A stretch of DNA of 26,370 nucleotides, taken from assembly GCF_000003815.2 (NCBI RefSeq), contig NC_049994.1:1-26370 (forward strand), in the 5' to 3' direction. Shown in pieces: positions 8,880-17,769 of the stretch. The stretch's first letter is position 1. Every line of letters starts with the position of its first letter. The notes beneath the pieces are model-generated. The model did no database searches. It worked only from the letters and a program-made list of their open reading frames with translations, and was not told the DNA's origin. Source of the DNA: Branchiostoma floridae (taxonomy: Eukaryota > Chordata > Leptocardii > Amphioxiformes > Branchiostomatidae). The translations under genes were made by a program, and so were the position numbers.

Positions 8880-10789
8880 TAATCATCAAACTAGAAAGGC
8901 CGACATTTGCTTGGGTGCAAATACAGCATATTTCAGCCATACCCATTCCCACGCAACATTGGACTGTTCCAAGTCACCCCTGCGCAAAAATGCAATATTT
9001 TAACTGTAAGTTATCCCCAAAAGAGAACTAATATTGTGGATTGATTTCAGGTCAAAACAGAGCTTGCCCAATATGAACCAGGCCCATATGGAAGAATATA
9101 ATCTTCCACAGGAGCGCCTATGCATAACTGATTGGCTTTTAGAATTGCGGCAGCTCCTATTTTTCCGAGAGTGAAAAAAACCGCATCTTCCATTCAGAAG
9201 ATTTTCATCATGAAATGACATGACGCCATTCAACAATTTCCACTTCGATAACTAGGTCTAAGTACCGTCATAATCTCCTTGTGATGTGGGTACATTTATT
9301 ATTGCATTGCTTTTTTTTTAATCAAGTAGGGCATACGTTTTAATAATTGTCAAGCAGGTGCAGGTGTTGTGTAGTAGGAGTGTGTTGTTGTTGTTTTTTT
9401 CAAGCTAAAAACTTCAATCTTCTTCTTGTTTTGTATGAGCCATTACATAAACGGAGACGTCTCGAATTTTTACAAGAATTTTACCACCCTGTCGCTTCAT
9501 TTCTTTTCTGAAAAATCCCAGGACCAACAAGTTAACTTGATTTGGCTTTATCTATATATTTCATTTTCCTTCGAATTCTTTGTTAAGTATATGTCCTGTA
9601 TACCACTGTTAAATTGTTTTACTTTGTATGCAATCAGCCATCGGACGTAATCTTGTCTGAGTGTTGTAATTTCCTGCTCGTAGCGTGCGAGACCTGGAGG
9701 ATAGGAGTTTCTACCTTATTCGGGGGTTTCTTTTTGGAGGTCAGTGGTGATACTCTGGTACTAAGAGTGTTTTATTGGGCTCAAACTCTGGCAGTTTAAA
9801 GTTACTTACACTTTGAATGTACAAAGTTTACGTCAAAAAAGAACAACAACAACACTAACGTTAGAAGTACCTACATTTGTTTGGGAAAAAATACACGCAT
9901 TCTCGCCACTGTCAAACTTACGTATCAAAACTAAACGCAAACTGTCCAATTTTCCCGCGTTTTCTGCCAAGTAACATTTTCTCGATTGTCTCAACTAACC
10001 CCAAAAGTCAAATCTGCCAAAAATGATTGATAGTGCCATGCGGAATGTTGGTAAATTCATCTACACAGACTTGTATTCTGACGTTCAATGCACGCGTACC
10101 GTCCGCTACCGCTCAAATGACACTGTCTGAACTCCAAATCCTCGCAAACTACAATTTCAAACCGGGCACAGGGTAACATATGGCCACTATAAGGCTGTAA
10201 TATGCATCTGTTTGTGTATATACGGGATTGCAAGGCCCCGCTTATGAATATTAACTAGCATTCGCCTTTCTCGTCGCTGATTGGCTGGCGTCCATAAAGT
10301 AATTAACTCTCTCCCCAGACGGCTGGCACCTGGCACCTGTGGGCTCCGGGGTCACGGGAGTTCACGGGAGAAGGCCGAAAGAAAACAAATTTCCCCTCAG
10401 AAAAGTGCAGAAATTAATAATTTAGAATTGGTTCATGCCAAATATTTTACTTGGATCATTTTACCAACTATCTAATGCCTATCTACACCAAATTTAAGGT
10501 CATTCCATTGTAATTCAATGGTACAGGGGGCCAAAATATACCGTTGTGGTCAAAACGTGACCTTTAAACTTCAATAAAATCATTTTAGAGGCAGATATGA
10601 AAAAAATGAGAAAAAAGCACCTCGGTATTGACCCACTCTACTCTTGTGCCAAATTTCAGGTCATTCGGTCCCGGAACGACGGAGATGATTCGATTTGAAG
10701 ATTTGACAGGAGAAAGAAAGAAAGAAAGAAAGAAACATTACGAATACAATATATTTCACCATACCATATATGGTATGGCTGAAATATAA
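8880..10789. mobile_element. About 1.9-kb insertion inside the satellite
   Basis: This stretch breaks the satellite. A 15-bp inverted repeat lies near its edges: TATTTCAGCCATACC at 8929-8943 and GGTATGGCTGAAATA at 10772-10786. No transposase or other protein frame is convincing. A GAAA microsatellite lies at about 10712-10735, and short copies of the 1045-1150 repeat occur at 8888-9000 and about 9870. It may be a nest of several short elements, so the exact ends are not certain. Confidence 0.5.
10750..10788. repeat. Near-perfect palindrome
   Basis: CCATACCATATATGGTATGG at 10759-10778 is a perfect 20-bp palindrome. With one bulged base it extends to about 39 bases (10750-10788). It lies where the satellite resumes and could form a cruciform or be a joined pair of element ends. 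Confidence 0.7.
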
Positions 10790-11170
10790 CTATAGTAGAC
10801 ACGTTTATACCACAGAAAGGTTGAGACGCATTACTCTTGATAATCATGAAACTATGGTTATTAAGATTTATCAAGATTATTACGATTATATCACAGCTTT
10901 GTATTGGTTTAACACTTTTGATAGTCAAGACAGTTAGCCATATATTGTAAAGCCAATATACTTAGGTTTAACCGATTCGGTTGTGTTGTGTGTCGGTTTG
11001 AAAATTTGTATACACATTACTCTTAATGATTATGAAACTATAATAGCTACGTTTATACCACAGCGTTGTAAGCATTGGTTTAACACTTTTGATAGTCAAG
11101 ACACATCCCTATATATTGTAAATCCAATATGGGTTTAAACGATTTAGTTGTGTTATGTGTTGGTTTTATC
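10790..11170. repeat. Satellite-like tandem repeat, right block
   Basis: Two units of the family seen at 8490-8875 begin at about 10829 and 11004 (spacing about 175 bp). They carry the same words: GCATTACTCTTGATAATCATG, TTATACCACAG, TTGGTTTAACACTTTTGATAGTCAAGAC and TTGTAAA-CCAATAT. The right block is better preserved than the left one. Confidence 0.75.
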
Positions 11171-12045
11171 TTAGCAATCAGTTATTAGACATTATGCATG
11201 TCACATTATGATATAAAGGATGAAAAACTACTCAAATGTACTCCATATTGGTTTGTGTCATAATATTTTTGTAAATCTGTATTTTTCATATATTGTATTG
11301 CCATCTGAATGTAGCCTGTTGGTCCAAGTAAAATTTCATTAATGATGCTGAATAGTCACACCGGCGGCATGGGATAAGTTCACCATGTACGTATCGATGC
11401 TTTGTATCGATGAGAGCTGTCGATGCAATAAACCACCAAAAACATGTACAGATTATTTGAAGAAAGTTTATTATTATCATTCCGACGCCCAAAAAAGACG
11501 ATTCTCCCACATTCAGTTCCAAAACTATTTCTAAACTTGTCTATATTTTACATGCATGTACTTGACCAGGATGCCAGCTCCTCATAATCAACCCTCATCC
11601 CACTATTGTGCCAACGTCTTGTATCTCCTATTGTGTATCATTCCCTCCTAATGTTTAACATTGTTATTAACTGTAACATTTTAAATACCAACATAAATCG
11701 TCACAAACACTCTGGGGTTTCATTACACTCGTTTTACCTGCCAGTGGATACATATTGCAAATTTTGATTACTCCATTAGCTAACATACATGACTTTCCTA
11801 AAAAAACCGAAGGCACACAAACTAAGTAAACATAGAGTCCATTCCAAGACACCATGCGGATGTCTGTTGCCATTGTTTAGAATTGATTTTAAAGTCTTGT
11901 AATTATACGTCTAGGACATTTGATACTTCAGAAATATTTTTAACACTGTTTAACACTAATCTTGTTATATATACCAAATGCAAATCATTAGAAGAATCAG
12001 TTGTCTTGTTCACATTTAGCTGTTCTATAGCCACACCGCTCATAT
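11171..12045. other. Intergenic DNA without recognised features
   Basis: AT-rich DNA between the satellite and the hAT-like element. Short open frames on both strands show no family resemblance, no splice-consistent extension and no repeats of note. Confidence 0.4.
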
Positions 12046-12360
12046 CAGGGCTCGAAATACTACCTGCATATGCAGGTTAGTGCAGGTAGAATTTGAGCTG
12101 TGCAGGTATTTCTGGTGACTACCTGCACCTAACCTGCATTGGTGCATGTACTGGGTTTTAAACTTTTATACATGAATGTCATATACTTGTAGATGTATAT
12201 GGATTGGTTTTAGCTCCATCGCCTGTTACCACCTATCTAGTATAAATAAAAGAAAAAAAAAGCAAACGTTTCTGAACAAATTTAGTATGATCCATACTTC
12301 CTAAATTTTCAAAGTTACCTGCAACAGTGCAGGTATGCAGAAAAAGTATTTCGAGCCCTG
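12046..12360. mobile_element. Short hAT-like non-autonomous element
   Basis: The ends are a perfect 15-bp inverted repeat, CAGGGCTCGAAATAC (12046-12060) and its reverse complement (12346-12360). CAGGG-type ends are typical of hAT transposons. The 5-base word CATAT directly abuts both ends (12041-12045 and 12361-12365), consistent with a target-site duplication shorter than the usual 8 bp. The interior repeats TGCAGGTA/TACCTGCA words many times in both orientations. With 315 bp and no open frame, it must be mobilised in trans. It ends 40 bases from the stop codon of the zinc-finger gene. Confidence 0.75.
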
Positions 12361-12399
12361 CATATATTCAGGGTTTCTTAATTAGAAAAGTGCTGTCTA

Positions 12400-13704
12400 C
12401 TAAGATGTGCTTTTCTGTGTATCAGCATTTTCGTGTTCTCCTACGTGGAACCTCATGTGTTTTGACAACAAACACCTTTGACTTGCCTTAAACCCACACT
12501 CCCCACATGTGTAGGATCTGTTGTGCTTTATAAGGTGTGTACTCAAGTCAGATTTTCGTGCTGCACAATAGTCACACTGGTCGCACTTGTACGGTTTTTG
12601 TCCTGTGTGGGTTTTCATATGTGAAGACAAGAGAGGCTTTCGAGTTGTTCTAAACCCGCACTCCCCACACATGTAGGGTTTATCACTTTTATCATGTGTT
12701 GTTAAATGTATGTCCAGACTATATTTCGACGCAGCAGTATAGTTACACTGGTCACACTTGAAAGGTCTTTCTCCTGTATGAGTTCTCATGTGTCTGGAAA
12801 AGTGAGACTTTTTTGGTGTCCTGTACCCACACTCCCCACATACGTAGGGTTCCCTTGTGTGGGTTTTCATATGTCGTATTATGAGAAACCTATAGTTCGC
12901 CGTGTGCCCACACTCCCCACACATGAAGGGGGCCTCCTGTTCCTGTGAGGTTGGTTTTGTGTCAGGTTGAAGAAACTTCACATCACACTTTTCCTGCTGC
13001 AGGCCGATGGCCACTACTGTTGTCCCGGTCTTCCTACCGTTACTCTCATTCCCAGGTTGTTCATTATGATACATCTCCTTTCCAGGATGCTCCATCTCCT
13101 TCCCAGGATGCTCCATCTCCTTCCCAGGATGCTCCATCTCCTTCCCAGGATGCCCAACACAGAGTTCCTCTGATCTTACATTGCTCATTTCCTCATTTGG
13201 AGCGTCTTTTTCCTCATTTTGCTTAAGTCCAGCGTTGGTTGTCTGCTTCAATATTTTGTAAGTCTTGTACAAACGATGTCCACTTGGTAGGACTGTGAAG
13301 TAGTCGTTTGTATCCTCCAAACTGTTGTAACTCTGTTTTGTAGGATGTGCGGTTCCTTGAATGGAGTCATTTGGAACATCTTTTTCCTTGTTCAGTTGCT
13401 GTTCAATTTCGGTTGTCTGCTTTAGTATTTTATAAGTCTTGTACAAACGATGTCCACTTGGTAGGATTGTAAAGTAGTTGTTTGTATCCTCCAAATTGTT
13501 GTAACTCTTTTTTGTAGGATGTGCCATTCGTTGGGTGGAGCCAAAGTAGTCGTATGTTTCCTGGTCCTCACTGTACATTTCCTGCTCTTGTCCATCCTGT
13601 TGCCATCCAGTGTCTCCTGTCGGCTCCTCTTTGATGTGCATTGTGTTCACAGTTTGTTGCACATGAAGCTCTTCGATGGGAGGCACACATGTGAAGTCTG
13701 CCAT
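12400..13704 (-). CDS. C2H2 zinc-finger protein with six fingers
   Basis: Probable sequence-specific DNA-binding nuclear protein, 434 residues, one uninterrupted coding exon. The C-terminal half has six C2H2 fingers (about residues 260-282, 287-309, 315-337, 344-366, 372-394, 398-420). Units with CGECG alternate with CDQC units (fingers 3 and 5), and TGERP or TGQKP linkers join several of them. The N-terminal half has no KRAB, SCAN or BTB domain. It contains HIKEEPTG, a fit to the SUMO site pattern Ile-Lys-x-Glu, then two copies of a 58-residue unit (61-118, 119-176) and four copies of HPGKEM(E/Y) (185-211). The start ATG lies two bases after an acceptor-like TGTTTTAG, suggesting a 5'-UTR intron. 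No cofactor or target can be inferred. Confidence 0.92.
   Translation of the reverse strand: MADFTCVPPIEELHVQQTVNTMHIKEEPTGDTGWQQDGQEQEMYSEDQETYDYFGSTQRMAHPTKKSYNNLEDTNNYFTILPSGHRLYKTYKILKQTTEIEQQLNKEKDVPNDSIQGTAHPTKQSYNSLEDTNDYFTVLPSGHRLYKTYKILKQTTNAGLKQNEEKDAPNEEMSNVRSEELCVGHPGKEMEHPGKEMEHPGKEMEHPGKEMYHNEQPGNESNGRKTGTTVVAIGLQQEKCDVKFLQPDTKPTSQEQEAPFMCGECGHTANYRFLIIRHMKTHTREPYVCGECGYRTPKKSHFSRHMRTHTGERPFKCDQCNYTAASKYSLDIHLTTHDKSDKPYMCGECGFRTTRKPLLSSHMKTHTGQKPYKCDQCDYCAARKSDLSTHLIKHNRSYTCGECGFKASQRCLLSKHMRFHVGEHENADTQKSTS
13072..13152 (-). repeat. 21-bp coding minisatellite (HPGKEME x4)
   Basis: Four near-identical 21-bp units encode HPGKEM(E/Y) at residues 185-211. The units are almost identical at DNA level, so the expansion is recent and the copy number is likely polymorphic. 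It is a charged, flexible linker between the duplicated core and the fingers. Confidence 0.93.
13177..13524 (-). repeat. In-frame 174-bp tandem duplication in the zinc-finger gene
   Basis: Two adjacent units of 58 codons (residues 61-118 and 119-176). The core DYFTVLPSGHRLYKTYKILK is nearly identical between copies, while the tail of the unit has diverged. The pattern suggests an old duplication with the core held by selection, perhaps a protein-binding motif. Confidence 0.9.
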
Positions 13705-13989
13705 CTCTAAAACATAGTAAACAAATATTGGTTAGAGAAAGACCAATTTCTTTCTTGCTTAACTACCAAATCAATATGACAACAAGAAACCCTAACACTG
13801 TGAGGTAAAGTCAATGATAGAAATATTCTATTTCCTAGTAATTACATAGAAAGTAGATTCCCTTATTTCAGACACATAAGTAGCACTGACAAGTTTATAC
13901 TCCTCATGCGTTTTGACAGACCAAATCTATACAGTCCCACATTTTCACCATTACCGAGAAGCGAGAAGAAGCCGAACTTCTGTGTTAGA

Positions 13990-14100
13990 CAAGATTTGTG
14001 ATACTTTTATATGTATATATGTTTTGACTTCTTGGGACCTGTACTTAGCTAGGTTGGGCAAACTTGTACAATAAAGGTCTTCATCCATTCATTCATTATA
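13990..14100 (+). mobile_element. 3' tail of a retroelement
   Basis: GGGACCTGTACTTAGCTAGG, then GTACAATAAAGGTCTTCATC and a (CATT)n run, looks like the 3' end of a non-LTR retroelement: an AATAAA signal followed by a short tandem repeat tail. It lies in the zinc-finger 5'-UTR intron. No coding part is left. Confidence 0.45.
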
Positions 14101-14190
14101 CTAGTAATCTACCATTCAGTATGCTGTGGTCCTGGTCCTGGAGCCAGTATCTGTTAAAAGTGCACAACTTCAGAACAACGTAGCTGTGAT

Positions 14191-14352
14191 TTGGGCCCCT
14201 ATGCTGTGTTTCAACTAGTCGTCCAACGGCTAATAGGAGACCATCACGGCCAGATCACCCCCAGGCAGATTCGCCAGCTCGCTGCCGATAGGCGGAACTG
14301 GAGAAGGCTTGCAGTCGCCTGCGCTGCAGTCGAACGATGATGATGATGATGT
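14191..14352 (+). mobile_element. 3' fragment of a non-LTR retrotransposon ORF2
   Basis: A frame ending in TGA encodes QITPRQIRQLAADRRNWRRL, then AVACAAVER and stop. This resembles the last residues of non-LTR retrotransposon polymerase proteins (basic, with a D-R-x-x-W-R motif). It is followed at once by a (GAT)n tail, as in RTE-type elements. Only the extreme 3' end remains, as expected from incomplete reverse transcription. Confidence 0.55.
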
Positions 14353-14504
14353 TTTGTAACAAAAGAAGAAGAAGAAAAAAAGAAGAAGTTGGTTTTAGTT
14401 CACTAACCTTGGCCTTCAGAAAGTAGGAAATAGCTTTTCTGAGGGTTATGACATTTTAGAATGTTTAGTGGGCCATTTGCTCGCACCTGAATCGCTATGT
14501 CTTT

Positions 14505-14737
14505 AATAAGCCTTCTCACATTAGTTAGGGCGCATGTGCGGCGACAGGAATTCTAAGGTAATATGTCAAAGGGTTAGGCACACAAAAAGTAAACGGTCCT
14601 TGTCTTCACCATTGTTTCGATTTGCATAACAATGTCCAGACGGGTGTTGTTTTCTTTTTGTGTGCCTTACCCTTTGACATATTACCTAGAATTCCTGTCG
14701 CCACACATGCGTCCCAAATAATGTGAGAAGGCTTATT
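14505..14737. mobile_element. 233-bp foldback/MITE element
   Basis: Left arm 14505-14594 and right arm 14649-14737 are inverted copies about 89 bp long with few differences. They start AATAAGCCTTCTCACATTA and end in GTTTTC/GTAAAC. The 54-base spacer has its own small inverted repeat (CATTGTT...AACAATG). There is no coding capacity. No clear target-site duplication was found, so the superfamily is open. It lies in the zinc-finger 5'-UTR intron. Confidence 0.8.
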
Positions 14738-14988
14738 GCTGCACTAAGATGTCATGAAGGTACTTTCCTGTCACGTTGACCAACTCCAAAGGGACAAATT
14801 CATATCAGGCTAAGAAAAACGCGAGCAATGATGTTACTTGCTGTGAGCTTATGTACAACGCTCTACTAGTACATGACAGCTCCATATATGCCCCCCTCCC
14901 CATCGAATGTTGATCGCAAACACGCCACTAATTTTACAGCTACACGAGCAGCAACTAATAAACATCAAGGACAACCACAGGTTCTTAC

Positions 14989-15060
14989 CTGTAGATCTAT
15001 GGTGGTTAGCGGTGCCCACGACGTATGAATGTCCGTAAAAATCGTGTCACTTTGGAGAAT
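14989..15060 (-). other. Probable non-coding first exon of the zinc-finger gene
   Basis: On the minus strand, CTACAG|GTAAGAAC (donor GT at 14988-14987) is a near-ideal splice donor. With the acceptor at about 13707 it would join a 5'-UTR exon to the coding exon across about 1.3 kb. The transcription start is not visible; the right edge given is a guess. Confidence 0.4.
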
Positions 15061-15164
15061 TCGAAGGTGACGAAAGAAACCAAACAAAATGGCTGTAAAC
15101 GTACATACGGGTCAGGGGTTACAGGTCAGAAACCTGATACTCATTTGACGACGGGTCAAACAAG

Positions 15165-15260
15165 ATCGCCAAATAATAATGATGAACTTTATTGTCCGTT
15201 GCATATTTGTATTACTAAAGCTGTTTTCATGATTTTAGGCCACATCAGTTGAAATAAAAA
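15165..15260 (-). mobile_element. 3' tail of a non-LTR retroelement
   Basis: Read on the minus strand this ends GACAATAAAGTTCATC followed by ATTATTATT, the same plan (AATAAA plus ATT repeats) as the tail of the reverse-transcriptase element at 16330. It is a very short insertion immediately upstream of the zinc-finger first exon. Confidence 0.45.
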
Positions 15261-15804
15261 AATAAAGTAAAAAAAAATTACTTATTACGTTTATATAATT
15301 ACTTGAGGCCTTTGGTTTAGTAGGTTGGACTTTCGGCTTTCAGTTTTCTGCTATTTACGATTAACTCATGCTATTTACGATTATCAATTTTGTGTATATA
15401 GTTAGGGCACTAATATACGTCTGTCAACTTGAGTGCGTTACCACAACGTCTGCAATGGTCTCTTTACTTGAAATAATGAGAAAAACAATAATCTGGTATG
15501 AGAGCCGATAAGCGCATGCTCGATTCACATTTGGAATTCAAGTCTCTGCTACAGCAAGAAAATGGTTTCAATCAACACCAATCTTTCATAAGTGATAGTC
15601 TTTTATACCTGAGACTAAACTCGAAATATCAAGTACACTTTTATTTGTTTGGCAAATCCTTATCTTAGCCGAAATAAGGCCACAATTGCACATATCTCTG
15701 CATATCTTACACTGGCACCTCTTCGCTGAATTTTGTCCTGAATGGTACAATGTATATAGCTATATGTATTGTACGGTCTCCAACGCCTACTACAAAGATA
15801 ACAG
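15261..15804. other. Intergenic DNA, minor direct repeat
   Basis: No gene was recognised. A 20-bp unit containing TGCTATTTACGATTA occurs twice in tandem at about 15349-15383. Short open frames on both strands lack support. Confidence 0.35.
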
Positions 15805-15925
15805 ACAAAATCGATCACTCTCCATGCAGATGAAGCAGCCCACGAGCCATCCGGTGAAACCAGACAATTCATATCAGTGCTAAGATACAAGATACTTCGT
15901 TGTTCCGACAGGGGTTATCTGACAT
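15805..15925 (+). pseudogene. Candidate exon remnant, copy 1 (TRQFISVLR)
   Basis: After an AG at 15803-15804, the plus strand reads QTKSITLHADEAAHE, then PSGETRQFISVLR. A second copy at 23382-23503 reads TKTIHLYVDEAAHE, then SYDATRQFISVLR. Both start just after AG, and the DNA stays alignable to the word CTGACAT, with a one-base indel near the end. The matching frame suggests an old protein-coding exon, but a shared mobile-element fragment is also possible. No other exons were found next to it. Confidence 0.4.
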
Positions 15926-16325
15926 ATTGTTTTTTTTTTAGTAATATGCTACATGCTTCATCAAAATTTTGTGGATTTGTAATCATTTTCCGTCCAAGTC
16001 TCTCTTGATGAGCAAAACATTGTTTTGTGCAAATATAGCATGTGTCTATGAATTTAGAATTCTAACTGGCTTTGAACTTCCCTCACTGAGGTTTTGAAGG
16101 TGTACAAGGTCGATCGCGCCCATCTCCTTTCTATAGCCTTTTGGCTACACAATTGTGTATGGACTACGTCAGGCTGCCTAGGGGATTAGAATTAGCCGAT
16201 ATATTTGTGTTCTACATTTTGATAACTTTAGAACGATTTTATGAAGACTATAGAAGTACGGCTTCGGCTGGTTAAAAAGTTATGTGACTGATAATGATTT
16301 CTTTATTTCTTTATTTGAATTTACC
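15926..16325. other. Intergenic DNA without recognised features
   Basis: AT-rich DNA with a short TTTATTTC run near 16310, next to the tail of the following retroelement. No coding or structural signal was seen. Confidence 0.35.
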
Positions 16326-16326
16326 A

Positions 16327-17699
16327 CATAATAATAATGGTTTTATTTGGTGCTCAACATGTACAGAATGGCAGGGCGCTAACACTAGGCCCTGAATTGC
16401 TCTTGTACATACATCAACGTACCATAACAAACTTTACACGGACATTTAAAATCATTCATATTTGTCAGCGTATTAAAATATCTAAAAATTACATATTTGA
16501 TTGAGCGATAAAATCAACGCATATGGTAAAAACAACGCAGTCTATGAGTTCAGTAGTCTGACGATGTGCGGAATTGTACTGTTCTTATATCGCTCTGTTC
16601 TGGTATTGATAGTGGTCAGCTTGCCGTGTGATCTGGTGAGTCGCCCACTGGTTTCGCCTCTGGTTGGTGGAAGCCACTGTCTGAATGTTCTGGATTGCAA
16701 CAAGGTGCGGCCGAATTTCACAGTAAGCTGTTCACGTCTTTGCTGGAGAGTTGGTAGCCCTAGTTGATTGCATGCTTCCGAATACCTTGTATAACATCTA
16801 CCGAGGATTATACGACAAGCACGGCGCTGAATGTTCTCTATCTGGGCTGTTTGGGTTGATGTAAGCCCAGGACTCCACACAGGGCAGGCATACTCGCACA
16901 GAGGACGCACGTAGGTTGTGTACACAGTCACCAGGTCTGGTACAGAGAGTTTGAACCTTTTGAGGTGGCGTAGGAGGAAGAGTCGTCTGCTACTCTGACT
17001 GATGATGTGGTTCACGTGGCCGTTCCATTTCAGGTCGGACTGCACTATCACCCCTAACAGCTTGGCAAAAGTGACTTGCTGAAGGGGGTGACCATCAATG
17101 TACAACGTTGGGAGGGAAGGTGGAACTTTTGTGAACCATACATGCATAACCATGCATTTTTTGGGGTGCAGCTTCATGTGACTGTCGGAAGTCCACTGTT
17201 CTAGGGCATTGAGGTCTTGCTGCAGGAGTGATGTTTCATGTACGAGTCTGCTTTCGATCATTGAAAGATCGTCCACGAATTTCCAGTTTTCCGATCGTGT
17301 ACCTTTGGCGGCGCTGTTAATCATGGCTATGAAAATGATGGGTGCCAGAACAGTGCCCTGTGACAAACCGCAGGTAAGTACCTCCCATACTGAATGGGAA
17401 CCCTGGTACAAGACACGCTGTCGCCTCTCAGTGAGGAAGTTACATATCCAAGGGATCAGGGAGGGTCTACAGCCTAACTCCAGCAGCCTTGTTATCGCGG
17501 TCGTGTGTTCAACGCGATCGAACGCCTTGGAGAAATCGGTAAGAACAATGCTGCTGAGTGTTCCTCTCCGGTCCGAGGTAGAACTGAGGTGGTTTAGAAT
17601 ATCCACCAGGCAATGTGTTGTTGATTTCCCAGGTAGTCCGCCAAACTGTTTAGGATCGATGTTGGGGATGATGTCTGACAATGTCCACTTGGCTACAAA
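16327..17699 (-). mobile_element. 5'-truncated non-LTR retrotransposon (CR1/jockey-like)
   Basis: The unit runs on the minus strand from the truncation near 17699 through the polymerase frame (stop at 16542) to a tail with AATAAA (16342-16347) and ATT repeats (16327-16338). The endonuclease and 5' part are missing, as is usual for elements copied by target-primed reverse transcription. The flanks are AT-rich and no clear target-site duplication was identified. Confidence 0.8.
16542..17699 (-). CDS. Reverse transcriptase, C-terminal part (partial)
   Basis: RNA-directed DNA polymerase fragment of about 385 residues. Motifs in order: QFGGLPGKSTTHCLVDIL, LTDFSKAFDRVEH, CGLSQGTVLAPIIF, and the catalytic box FVDD in place of the commoner YADD/FADD. 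These are followed by the thumb region KLLGVIVQSDLKWNGHV and the C-terminal PLCEYACPVWSPGL and RYKNSTIPHIVRLLN typical of CR1/L2/jockey-group elements. No natural ATG opens the frame: it runs in from a TGA at 17702-17700 and is truncated at its N-terminus, so it is not a functional gene. The open 1.16-kb frame suggests a fairly young insertion. Confidence 0.88.
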   Translation of the reverse strand, partial: FVAKWTLSDIIPNIDPKQFGGLPGKSTTHCLVDILNHLSSTSDRRGTLSSIVLTDFSKAFDRVEHTTAITRLLELGCRPSLIPWICNFLTERRQRVLYQGSHSVWEVLTCGLSQGTVLAPIIFIAMINSAAKGTRSENWKFVDDLSMIESRLVHETSLLQQDLNALEQWTSDSHMKLHPKKCMVMHVWFTKVPPSLPTLYIDGHPLQQVTFAKLLGVIVQSDLKWNGHVNHIISQSSRRLFLLRHLKRFKLSVPDLVTVYTTYVRPLCEYACPVWSPGLTSTQTAQIENIQRRACRIILGRCYTRYSEACNQLGLPTLQQRREQLTVKFGRTLLQSRTFRQWLPPTRGETSGRLTRSHGKLTTINTRTERYKNSTIPHIVRLLNS

Positions 17700-17721
17700 T
17701 CACATGCAAAAACAAGTGGAA

Positions 17722-17767
17722 GGGAGGACAAAACAGGTGTATCAACACCTTTACAAGTTGTCCTCCC
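17722..17767. repeat. Strong stem-loop at the retroelement 5' junction
   Basis: GGGAGGACAA (17722-17731) pairs with TTGTCCTCCC (17758-17767). Inside it AGGTGT (17735-17740) pairs with ACACCT (17745-17750) around a 4-base loop. It lies 20 bases beyond the point where the reverse-transcriptase frame stops. Confidence 0.75.
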
Positions 17768-17769
17768 AA

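Noticed and set aside
12945-13226. Plus-strand open frames with SQDAPSP repeats
   Set aside because: They are antisense readings of the HPGKEME minisatellite in the zinc-finger gene.
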